This document shows, piece by piece, positions 1 through 7,352 of a DNA stretch of 64,000 nt; position 1 is the stretch's first letter, and the number at the start of each line of letters is the position of its first letter. The DNA lies in assembly GCF_029689945.1 (NCBI RefSeq), contig NZ_CP121451.1, positions 5,270,001-5,334,000 on the forward strand. The letters are read 5' to 3'. The translations under genes were made by a program, and so were the position numbers. This DNA comes from Paenibacillus amylolyticus (lineage in GTDB: Bacteria; Bacillota; Bacilli; Paenibacillales; Paenibacillaceae). A model generated the notes under the pieces. That model was not told the origin of the DNA. It saw only the letters and a list, made by a program, of their open reading frames with translations, and did no database searches.

Positions 1-551
1 ATCAATCAGGATCGTCCAGGCAATGCCTATTGAAGCAATGAGTGCACCCGCCACTGCCAGTCCTGCGAGTTCGGCTACTCGGGTAGCGGAAGAGGACATG
101 GCATTACCCGATAGCAGCATCGATGGGGAAGCAGTCTGGGCACACTGGACACCTCTGCAGGAATAGTGAAGCATTCCAGCAAAGAATTCAGAATGGTAAT
201 GACAAACAGATGCCAGACTTCAAGCTGACCCAATCCAAACAGCAGCGCTGTAATGCCTACGAACAGCCCCCTGCCGGTATTCGTAATCACAATCACTTTT
301 TTGAGAGACATGCGATCTACCAAAGCCCCCGCAAACAGACCGAGAAAGATACTGGGCAAAAAATTCACCGCTAGCAAAGTACCCATCAGCACTTTTGAAC
401 CGGTCAGAATGTACACCATCCAGCTGTATGCAATCGAATCAATGGAATCACCAAATCGGGATACAACTTTACTGAGCATAAACTGCATATATGGCCTAAT
501 TCGTATTAATTCCCCTATACCTTGCTTGCCAACGGCTGTGCTATCATTCAT
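1..551 (-). CDS. MFS transporter, partial and frameshifted
   Basis: N-terminal part of a major facilitator superfamily permease, probably a drug or metabolite exporter of the inner membrane. The product begins with a short cytoplasmic stretch, then hydrophobic helices around residues 25-45, 50-72 and 80-110. The typical loop-2 region GALVDRMSLKKV (MFS motif A variant) follows helix 2. The ATG at 549-551 has a GGAG site 9 bases upstream. The reading frame breaks at the GGGG run 125-128: adding one base restores LLSGNAMSSSATRVAELAG and continues off the left window edge. About 183 residues are visible of a usual ~400. The break looks like a sequencing loss rather than a mutation. Substrate cannot be told. 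Inverted AT-rich repeats lie just upstream. Confidence 0.8.
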
Positions 552-566
552 GAACTTCCACTCCTC

Positions 567-650
567 AACGTTAAAATATTTTTCATGTTAATTTTATTTT
601 AACGCAAGTTAAGCAGAAATCAATACCTTCGTGAAAATAATTTTAACGTT
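567..650 (-). promoter_or_regulatory. Repeated inverted motif upstream of MFS gene
   Basis: AACGTTAAAAT (567-577) faces ATTTTAACGC (596-605), and a third copy ATTTTAACGTT lies at 640-650. They sit within 100 bases upstream of the MFS start, where a repressor operator is expected. The binding protein is unknown; no regulator gene is in view next to it. Confidence 0.4.
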
Positions 651-732
651 AGGTGAGCAAAGTAAAATCTCGTTCTGCTTTCAAATCAATCGTAATCAAC
701 ACAAGGGCTTTTTGAACAATCTGCTACAACAC

Positions 733-756
733 AAAAAACAGACCACATGTGGTCTG
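733..756 (-). terminator. Intrinsic terminator after the barnase unit
   Basis: Perfect 18-base palindrome CAGACCACATGTGGTCTG (739-756), followed on the minus strand by six T residues. It lies 43 bases past the stop of the 47-codon ORF, closing the barnase transcript. Confidence 0.8.
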
Positions 757-798
757 CTCGGACTGGATTGCATTTACTTGAACTACCTTTATTTGCTG

Positions 799-942
799 CT
801 ACTTTCCAACACGCAATATAAATCCAGGCTGTTCCGCCTGTACCTCCAACATCAAATCGCGTACCCATCCTGCTTCATTCCCCAGTCGGTCTTCGCTGAT
901 TCCGTAGTTGGTCCATTCTCCAGCCAGAATCATGAGGTTCAT
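799..942 (-). CDS. Small ORF (47 aa) downstream of barnase
   Basis: A 47-codon ORF starting at the ATG 940-942, 15 bases past the barnase stop, with GAGGAG about 10 bases upstream and a strong terminator after it. It therefore shares a transcript with the ribonuclease. The product is acidic to neutral, starts MNLMILAGEWTNYG and ends FILRVGK. It has no signal peptide and no resemblance I recognise to barstar (which is about 90 residues). It could be a small immunity or accessory protein, or just a short spurious ORF. Confidence 0.4.
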   Translation of the reverse strand: MNLMILAGEWTNYGISEDRLGNEAGWVRDLMLEVQAEQPGFILRVGK

Positions 943-957
943 GGTCTGCTGTCTCCT

Positions 958-1398
958 CTATTTCATGCGTGTAAATGAAGCATAGTGATCTGTCGTTTTG
1001 TAGATGAGTCCATCATTGGAATACACAATTCGATCCGAGTTACGGAAGCCGGAAGTATAGTTAATATCCGCTTCACGCCATGTACGTCCGCTGGCCGCAG
1101 GCAGTAGCCCTTCCCGATTGCCAAATACGTCTCCGCCGATGCTTTTCCCGGGAGCCACTACAGCCAAGTTTCCTTGTGACGCTACCCAGCCGAGTCCTGT
1201 GGCTTGTGATTTGGTAATAAAGTTACATGGCAACGTTCCGTTTGCACTCAAATAGTTTGCGACACCTGTAAACGTATTAATGATGGTACATGATGCAGCA
1301 GATGCCTTCTGCTGTGGAACTGGGGAGAACTGTGAACCTGTGAAGAAAACAAATGTTAACAACAATGCCAGTAAAGCGGTCGATATCAACTTTTTCAT
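958..1398 (-). CDS. Barnase-like secreted ribonuclease
   Basis: Extracellular guanyl-preferring ribonuclease of the barnase (microbial RNase N1/T1) family, cutting single-stranded RNA. Residues 1-35 form a Sec signal peptide (MKKLISTALLALLL..., ending near KASAAS). The mature part is almost collinear with Bacillus amyloliquefaciens barnase: ITKSQA keeps the Lys27 equivalent, WREADI the general base Glu73, GFRNSDR the Arg83 and Arg87, and TTDHY the general acid His102. The enzyme should thus be active. The start was set at the Met with GGGAGG 8 bases upstream (1396-1398); a Met 8 codons earlier lacks such a site. No barstar gene is seen beside it; a 47-codon ORF follows instead. Confidence 0.93.
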   Translation of the reverse strand: MKKLISTALLALLLTFVFFTGSQFSPVPQQKASAASCTIINTFTGVANYLSANGTLPCNFITKSQATGLGWVASQGNLAVVAPGKSIGGDVFGNREGLLPAASGRTWREADINYTSGFRNSDRIVYSNDGLIYKTTDHYASFTRMK

Positions 1399-1501
1399 CA
1401 ATCCGGCCTCCCGATCCCTCAAAGTAGATGAACGTTGTCACGATATACGTACTGTAAGCTGTAACTGTCTCGTTGTACGTTCTGCTAGATTATAGTAAAC
1501 A

Positions 1502-1516
1502 AGTCATCTCATGACT
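1502..1516. promoter_or_regulatory. Inverted repeat upstream of barnase
   Basis: AGTCAT-CTC-ATGACT, about 105 bases upstream of the barnase start. A TATAAT-like -10 (minus strand) lies just downstream of it around 1490-1496, so it would cover the -35 region. Possible operator; unconfirmed. The rest of 1399-1600 is AT-rich and gene-free. Confidence 0.3.
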
Positions 1517-1599
1517 ATTTATATCACACCATTTTGGTAGAAATATCAAATTTAAACGCTAAAATTGTAAAATATTATAATTGTAACATTTTAAGACAG

Positions 1600-1633
1600 A
1601 AAAAGAAGACTCTCATCCCTGAAGATGGAGTCT
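1600..1633 (-). terminator. Terminator of the RTP-like / oxidoreductase operon
   Basis: Stem AGACTC/GAGTCT extended by CATC/GATG (1607-1633), followed on the minus strand by TCTTTTTCTG. It sits 37 bases past the oxidoreductase stop. Confidence 0.75.
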
Positions 1634-1669
1634 GCATTATCTAGTATGTTTAAATTCACTTGACCTAAT

Positions 1670-2677
1670 CTAATCAATCAGCTGTACACGTCGACGCGTT
1701 CTAGCTGATTCCAGACAGGCATCAATAACGCGCATGTTTTGTATGGTATTTTCCGGACTGAAAGGCAAGGCTGTGCCTTCAAGCACAGCTGCTGCAAAGG
1801 TCTCTGCCTGAAGAACATAGGAATTGGATACCGACACACGCTCCTCACGGCTGACCGAATCGGTATGAATGATGATCTGAGGTGGAATATCGCTGTTCTC
1901 CCAGCCAAACACTTTTGGCAGTTCAATCCGCCCCTCCGTCCCGAGAATCTCCATCTCCGCTCGCCCTGAAGCCCACATGCCACAGTCGAAGGTTAAGGCC
2001 ACCGAATTCGGAAATTCCACCAGTCCCGATGCCATCATATCCACGCCATCGTGCTCGTCCGAGAATAACGCGTGTACCGTCACCGCTTCCGGTTCCTGTC
2101 CCAGATACATTCGGGCTGCCGAGATCGGATATACGCCTAGATCGAACAAAGACCCGCCGCCCATCTCTCTTTTGAACCTTACATTTTCCTTGTCATCGGC
2201 GGTATTACAGGTAAAGTTGCCATGGATGGCTCTGACAATACCAATCTCCCCACTGGCTATAATCTCTTGAACACGTCTGTGCTTGGGATGATATCGATAC
2301 ATGATCGCTTCTGCAAAAAGAACACCATGCTGTGCACACACCTCAATCATTTCTGCGGATTCATCTGCATTCAGGGCAGCTGGCTTCTCACACAATACGT
2401 GTTTGCCAGCCTGTGCTGCTTTGATGGTCCATTCTTTGTGCATATGGTTAGGCAAAGGAATATAGACGGCTTCGATATCCGGATCAGCGATGAGCTCTTC
2501 ATAACTGCCATACGATCTGGCAATGCCGAGTTCTTCGGCAAGGGTCTCGGCCTTTTCTTTGCTGCGGCTGGCAATCGCCAACACCTCGCCACGTTCGGAC
2601 TGCTGGATCGCCGGAATGACTGCATTTTTGGCAATGGTTGACGTACCGAGTACACCCCACTGTAACTGTCTGTTCAT
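1670..2677 (-). CDS. Gfo/Idh/MocA family oxidoreductase
   Basis: NAD(P)-dependent sugar or polyol dehydrogenase family protein of 335 residues. The N-terminal Rossmann fold starts with WGVLGTSTIAKNAVIPAI at residues 7-24, and the family's catalytic-lysine motif appears as VLCEKPAALN near residue 95. The C-terminal alpha/beta domain (FNCNT, GGGSLFDLGVYPI) is the usual substrate-binding half. Substrate is not deducible. The start was placed at the second Met (2675-2677), since AAAGGAAG lies 6 bases before it. The stop codon of the upstream RTP-like gene lies 3 bases before this start, so the two are translationally coupled. Confidence 0.9.
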   Translation of the reverse strand: MNRQLQWGVLGTSTIAKNAVIPAIQQSERGEVLAIASRSKEKAETLAEELGIARSYGSYEELIADPDIEAVYIPLPNHMHKEWTIKAAQAGKHVLCEKPAALNADESAEMIEVCAQHGVLFAEAIMYRYHPKHRRVQEIIASGEIGIVRAIHGNFTCNTADDKENVRFKREMGGGSLFDLGVYPISAARMYLGQEPEAVTVHALFSDEHDGVDMMASGLVEFPNSVALTFDCGMWASGRAEMEILGTEGRIELPKVFGWENSDIPPQIIIHTDSVSREERVSVSNSYVLQAETFAAAVLEGTALPFSPENTIQNMRVIDACLESARTRRRVQLID

Positions 2678-2679
2678 GC

Positions 2680-3059
2680 TCATCTTCCTTTCGTACCGTA
2701 ATTGTCCTCTTCTGCCTTGTGTAACATGCCGAGACAACGATCCAGGTCCGTTTTGACCTGTTTCTTGTATAACTCCGCTTTCTCCGCACCATCATCCGTG
2801 AAATGATATAGAACGATTTCCTGAAAATCGACCTTTGGATCATTGCCTTTCAGCTTTTTCGTGCGATAAAATACCCCTGCTGTACCAATTCATGCAGTGC
2901 CCGATAAACCTCGCTCTGGGGTGGAACATAACCGTAGTCTTTGAATTCCTGCTTCATCGCCTCCAGCATCTCGTAACCATACCCCCTGTGCTGTTCAACC
3001 ATCGTAATCAGATACAGCTTGATAAATGCCCGCTGTGCAATCATAAAAGCCACGTTCAT
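2680..3059 (-). CDS. Replication terminator protein (RTP) family winged-helix protein, frameshifted
   Basis: Residues 6-69 align by eye with Bacillus subtilis RTP: QRAFIKLYLITMVEQHRGYG versus QRAFLKLYMITMTEQERLYG, then EVYRALHELVQQGYF for EVYRSLHELLDDGI. This is the winged-helix DNA-binding core. The frame breaks at the T run 2855-2859; one added base restores the C-terminal dimerisation helix (AELYKKQVKTDLDRCLGMLH) and gives 126 residues, against 122 in RTP. The start has AGGAGGGGG 5-6 bases upstream. It is coupled to an oxidoreductase gene, so it may act as a local transcription regulator rather than a fork-arrest protein. The family itself is established; the role here is inference. Confidence 0.85.
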
Positions 3060-3071
3060 TCCCCCTCCTGT

Positions 3072-3116
3072 CAGAACCTATATATCTAGTATTATAAAAC
3101 TTATGTTCGGGTTCTG
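3072..3116 (-). promoter_or_regulatory. Promoter and flanking inverted repeat of the RTP-like gene
   Basis: Consensus -10 TATAAT (minus strand, 3091-3096) lies between the arms CAGAACC (3072-3078) and GGTTCTG (3110-3116), 31 bases apart. The -35 is poor. The symmetrical arms around the promoter suit autoregulation by the dimeric winged-helix product. It does not match the long B. subtilis Ter consensus. Confidence 0.5.
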
Positions 3117-3373
3117 CCATCTTTCTCCGCTTTACCTTCCTTTAACCATCTTCATAAGGAGGTGAGCAAGAAATCGTATGGATACCGGATGGCCTGAGGT
3201 AGCATGGAAAAAGGTTTTCTGTTGTGAATTTTTCATGTATTGAAATTTTAAATTGCATTGGAAAATTGGTTTTGATTCATGAACTCAGCGAGTCGTTCGC
3301 TTGAATTTTAATCCTATGACTGTGCGGAGGCTGTTACATGGGTACTTCTGAATCCTTTATCCTGCATACATCA

Positions 3374-3493
3374 ATCCTGAGTGGCCTGTATTACTGGGTT
3401 CTGAGTGGTCTTTATTACTGAATCCTGTGTAATCTGCATTATTGAGTTCTCTGTTGCATGTAATTCTGAATTCTGTATTTCTATAACGGCATA
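3374..3493. repeat. Degenerate 24-bp tandem repeat, five units
   Basis: Five head-to-tail units of 24 bp at 3374, 3398, 3422, 3446 and 3470. The first three share TCTGAGTGG-type starts and TATTACTG-type ends; units decay towards the right. The minus strand reads as 8-residue repeats (SVIKTTQN, PVIQATQD), but no ribosome site precedes that ORF. The rest of 3120-3549 holds no gene I can support. Confidence 0.75.
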
Positions 3494-3549
3494 TCCTCTA
3501 TACAATCCTGTAAATTCCTGTACAGCTGCGAATCTGTATGTTGATATAT

Positions 3550-4696
3550 TCATTTGTTATGGACCGATTTTGGCACGGCTCCCACAATCCATTTCCCCCA
3601 GCTTACACGAGAGATGAGCCATGTCAGTACGCAGGATAATGCAAGAGCAAGCAACCAGGTAATGATCATGCGAACGACAGGGTTCCAGCCCATCGCCACA
3701 TAGAATAACTCATCCGGAATATAGCTGTACCGCAGCATCAACATATGCATCAGATAACCGCCATACGATACACCACCCATCCATCCGAGCAATCGTGTAG
3801 CCTTGAGATTATGCAGCTTCCCGGCCAACTGGTACATGACCATAATGGAAGCGATCAGAAAGAGGGCCATATCAGGGCGAATCAGGCTGACGGTGTAAAA
3901 TGTAATTTTAATTCCTTCCGGCTTCTGAAACTCCAGCATTAATAAGTAAGTAAACCGCAGACCCAGAACAATAAACACGGTCCAGTATATCCAGCGCAAT
4001 CGATGAATCCATTCATTCCAGTGTTGCACGGATAACCCCGCTGCTGCACCAAGCACAAAATAAATAAAGAAATAGAGGAAATTGCGGTCTGCATACGTTG
4101 TAAAAGCATCTGTCAGCACCGGGATATTCAGCCATTCCATGATCTTGGCGATGTTTCTTAATTGATCTGCAAGCACAAGATACACCACACCCGAAATGAG
4201 CAGAGAAATCAGACGCCCCTTGGCCTCATATCGGTTATATACATAACGAATTGCACGCAAGAGAGCGGAAATAACAGATAAAACTGGATCAGCATAATAA
4301 TGTACCAAAAGTGTGAAGTCGTTTTTCCAGTAATCAACTTCAGGCCCAGGTCCGGGATGTCATTCCATCCAAATCCGCCCAGCCACGCGGTGCAAGTGTA
4401 AAATAAATGAGTGACCAGATCAGATAAGGCACAATGACATCGTTTACTCTTTTTCTCATGAACTGGCTATAATTCAGCTTATCTCCCGTGTTATAAAACA
4501 GCACCATACCTGTTATGAATATGAATAAAGGAACTGCAAATTTGGAGAGCATCAACAGGATCGCCAGTAACACGCCATCCTCCAGTTTCGTTTCCGGAAC
4601 CAACGAGTAATGTGCGATGGAATGCTGTAGCACCACTGCGGCAAAGGCGATTCCCCTTAAACTCTCTATTTCTGTAATTCGTTCTTTGCGAGGCAT
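3550..4696 (-). CDS. Acyltransferase family 3 membrane protein, two frameshifts
   Basis: Integral membrane O-acyltransferase (acyltransferase 3/OafA-like), expected to move acetyl groups onto surface polymers. The N-terminal hallmark RITEIESLRGIAFAAVVLQH is followed by the active-site His region, and about ten hydrophobic helices follow. Two single-base losses split it: near 4369-4370 (restoring DLGWNDIPDLGLKLITGK) and near 4261-4266 (restoring QFYLLFPL joined to LRAIRYVYN). With both repaired it is 382 residues, a normal length. The start at 4694-4696 has AAGGAAGG 8 bases upstream; an earlier Met lacks one. It ends at the edge of the 24-bp repeat region. Polymer substrate unknown. Confidence 0.85.
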
Positions 4697-4768
4697 ACAT
4701 TCAGCCTTCCTTTCTTGGTTTTGCAATTAAAACAACGTAAAATGAAGCCGTATATCTAATGAACGGGG

Positions 4769-5161
4769 TTGATTCACATTTCGTTAATAGACAAAGACGT
4801 AACCACTACCGATTCCAAGTATGTCCAGCAGCACCTGGCTAACGAGCGAACTTTTCTGGCCTGGGTACGCACCGGTATTGCCATGGCAGGCATCGGCTTT
4901 CTTGCAGCCGGATTCGGCTTTAATTCATCGGATTATGATCGCCTTGCGCATATTGCGGCCATGATTACCGGGATCACATCTCTGGTTGGTAGCATATCCA
5001 TCATTGTGTATTCGGCAACAGCCTACCATCGGAAGCGTACACAAATCAATGAACAAACCTTTCAGGCATCGACCGGCTTAATTCGTTTTCTCACGATAAT
5101 GCTACTGGTGACTGGACTCGCTTTGGCTGTACTGTTATATGTACTGTTATTCCCTCTCTGA
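4769..5161 (+). CDS. DUF202/YidH-like membrane protein
   Basis: Small membrane protein of 130 residues. The N-terminal segment DSKYVQQHLANERTFLAWVR is the signature of the DUF202 (YidH) family; three hydrophobic helices follow (about 36-54, 64-86 and 104-128). Function of the family is not established. The likely start is the TTG at 4769; an ATG 10 bases upstream is out of frame. It runs divergently from the acyltransferase and faces the stress-protein gene. No operon partner. Confidence 0.8.
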   Translation: MIHISLIDKDVTTTDSKYVQQHLANERTFLAWVRTGIAMAGIGFLAAGFGFNSSDYDRLAHIAAMITGITSLVGSISIIVYSATAYHRKRTQINEQTFQASTGLIRFLTIMLLVTGLALAVLLYVLLFPL

Positions 5162-5220
5162 CCGGGTAAAAACATCATCCGCACTATGGCACTATGGATG
5201 CCCGCATATCACACAGGGAC

Positions 5221-5250
5221 AAAAGCCGGCTTCCCAGAAGGAAACCGGCT
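5221..5250 (-). terminator. Terminator of the glycine-zipper stress gene
   Basis: Stem AGCCGG-TTTCC / GGAA-GCCGGCT (5224-5250) followed by TTTT on the minus strand, between two convergent genes. Serves the leftward gene. Confidence 0.65.
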
Positions 5251-5341
5251 AATGACCATCTTGTGTATCATATATGTCATTCCATTTTACAGATATAAAG
5301 TCATTGGGTTCTAATTCATATCAACCAAATTCGCGGCAAGA

Positions 5342-5944
5342 TTACAGGAATGTATTGTTACCGAATCGCGCTGCCTTGGTTTGGGCTTCCAATCTGCGTT
5401 CTTCCATATCCAGATCCGGTCGTTCAGCAGGTACATCTGTACCATGAACTTGAGCTCTATCCCGATTAAGTTGGCTGTTACTGCTAAACACATCGTAGAC
5501 ATCGGTGTCTCGATCAGTGGAGTCTACAAGCAGCAGAATTTTGCCATTTTGTACATACTCCTCATACTGTTTGGCATCCTCTTCCGGAATCCCCAGACCG
5601 ACCAGGCCACCCACCAATCCGCCAGCTCCTGCACCTACAGCTGCACCGGTAAATGCCGCTGCAATGGGCCCTGCGGCCAAAATGGGACCTATGCCGGGTA
5701 TAGCCAGTGCACCGATACCTGCAAGCAGACCGGCTACGCCACCAAGTACGCCACCTGTTGCAGCACCTGCGGCCACACCTTCAGGGGCTTTTGTACCCGT
5801 CTCTTCCCGAATCGCCTTCAATTCATCCCGATCTTGCGTAACAACGGAGATCTCGTCTGAAGTGAATCCTTGTGCCTTCAGACCCTCGATAGCCTGCGAT
5901 GCTTCACGTTCTGTATTAAACACACCTACGATTTTCTTCTGCAT
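5342..5944 (-). CDS. General stress protein, YflT-like domain with glycine zipper
   Basis: A 200-residue protein. Residues 1-60 (KKIVGVFNTEREASQAIEGL ... EISVVTQDRDEL) match the heat-induced stress protein YflT / GSP17M domain. Residues 66-125 are a glycine-alanine-rich double hydrophobic stretch (GGVLGGVAGLLAGIGALAIP and similar), typical of glycine-zipper proteins that insert in or coat membranes. The acidic C-terminus is low complexity. GGAGG lies 8 bases before the ATG. In Bacillus such genes belong to the sigma-B general stress group; no sigma-B promoter was identified with confidence here. Confidence 0.85.
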   Translation of the reverse strand: MQKKIVGVFNTEREASQAIEGLKAQGFTSDEISVVTQDRDELKAIREETGTKAPEGVAAGAATGGVLGGVAGLLAGIGALAIPGIGPILAAGPIAAAFTGAAVGAGAGGLVGGLVGLGIPEEDAKQYEEYVQNGKILLLVDSTDRDTDVYDVFSSNSQLNRDRAQVHGTDVPAERPDLDMEERRLEAQTKAARFGNNTFL

Positions 5945-6044
5945 AGTGAATCCCTCCTCATCTTATTGAGTGGTTCGCTATGTTATTACCCGCCTAAGTT
6001 TCTTTCAAACGCTTGCACGCCAATATAGTATGTGTTCATAGCAA

Positions 6045-6935
6045 TCATTGGCTGGTTAATCAACTATAACGTGTCAACTATAGCGAGTTTCAGATTCTTT
6101 AGAATGTTGCGGGCGCTTTAAATCACTGTATAAGACGTCACAGGTTCGTTAGCGCTCCGATTCATGGTCGATCATTCGTTGAAGGATCGCGGTTCCAAAA
6201 CATCTTGAAGTATGGGCTGTGTAATACTGGCGGTTATCCAGACGTTTTTCCTGGTGATTTTCAAGACAATTTTCTGAAGATTTTCTAAGACGATTTTCTA
6301 AAGATGCTCTAAGGGATGTTCTAAGGGATGTTCTAAGAAAATTTCTAAAGAACTGAGAACGTCTTATTTGGCCTTTCGGTCCACATTTTATTTTGTAACG
6401 AACCTGAGGCACGTTATTTATCCAAATCACCCGGAAAACATGCTCATAATGGCTGATCAGTCAACTATAACGTGTTTCAGATTCCTTAGAATGCTGCGGG
6501 CGCTTTAAATCACTGAATAAGACTTCTCAGGTTCGTTAGCGCTCCGCTCCATGGTCTAATCATACGTTGAAGGATGGCGGTTCCAAAACATCTTAAAGAA
6601 TGGGCTGTGTAATACTGGCAGTTATCCAGACGTTTTTCCTGGTGATTTTCAAGACAATTTTCTGAAGATTTTCTAAGACAATTTTCTAAAGATGTTCTAG
6701 GGATGTTCTAAGAAAATTTCTAAAGAACTGAGGACGTCTTATTTGGCCTTTCGATACTCATTTTATTTTGTAAGGAACTTGAGGCACGTTATTTATCTAA
6801 ATCACCCGGAAAACATGCTCTAAATGACTGGTTGTTCAACTATAACGTGTTTCAGATTCCTTAGAATGCTGCGACCGCTTCAAATCACTGAATAAGACGT
6901 CACTGATTCGTTAGCGCTCCGTTCTATCTCCATAT
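6045..6935. repeat. Tandem ~380 bp intergenic repeat, 2.3 copies
   Basis: Unit 1 runs 6074-6460, unit 2 6461-6835 and a partial unit 3 6836-6935; the tail of another unit (GGCTGGTTAA) precedes unit 1. Each starts TCAACTATAACGTG and contains TTAGCGCTCCG, a TTTTC/CTAAG-rich core of short repeats, and GGCACGTTATTTAT. A 14-bp start motif is doubled at 6060-6087. In unit 1, ATAAGACGT (6130-6138) matches ACGTCTTAT (6359-6367), and CAGGTTCGTTA (6141-6151) matches TAACGAACCTG (6396-6406): two crossing long-range pairings. No coding sequence is credible; the minus-strand ORF over unit 1 is low complexity. Confidence 0.85.
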
Positions 6936-7092
6936 TGTTCAAGTACGTAGTACTCAGTTCTACTAGACTTTCCCTAGGGTTGAAGACACGCTCTGGGACG
7001 TGCCTTTAAGCTCTACAAGAAACAGAATTCGCCGAATCTCGTTCCATGTCGGAAGTTTGCCGTAAGCGAACCGAGGGCACGCCAAGCGAACA

Positions 7093-7176
7093 TGACGCAA
7101 CATGGGTTCAAAAGGTAAAGTGACGCAGCAAGTGGCGAAAAGGAAAATTGACGTAATACGGGACGAAAAGCAGTAT
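7093..7176. repeat. Degenerate 28-bp tandem repeat, three units
   Basis: Three units at 7093, 7121 and 7149 share TGACGCA..A...GG followed by an AAAAGG-like end. No gene was found between 6935 and 7352 otherwise. Confidence 0.65.
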
Positions 7177-7352
7177 ACAATGCACTCAGCGGGTTTGAAA
7201 ACACATCCTGGTTAGAGGGTGACTACTTAAGGTAGAAGATGATTCGATCATTTACAAAACTGAACGTTGTGGTTCATCCAAATCTACGCCTGAAAATAAA
7301 TCGCCCCATTTAGAAAGCCAGTCTTTAATATCTGAAAAATGAAATCATTCAT

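Noticed and set aside
799..942. The 47-codon ORF as barstar
   Set aside because: Half the length of barstar and without its recognisable residues around the RNase-binding helix.
631..978. 115-codon plus-strand ORF over the barnase terminator
   Set aside because: It runs antisense through a terminator and a ribosome-site-bearing minus-strand ORF, and has no ribosome site or recognisable product.
3060..3125. A replication Ter site by the RTP-like gene
   Set aside because: The sequence lacks the asymmetric ~30-base B. subtilis Ter consensus; the inverted repeat looks like an ordinary operator.
6149..6430. 93-codon minus-strand ORF over repeat unit 1
   Set aside because: Low-complexity product caused by TTTTCTAAG-like repeats; frame not kept in unit 2; no ribosome site.
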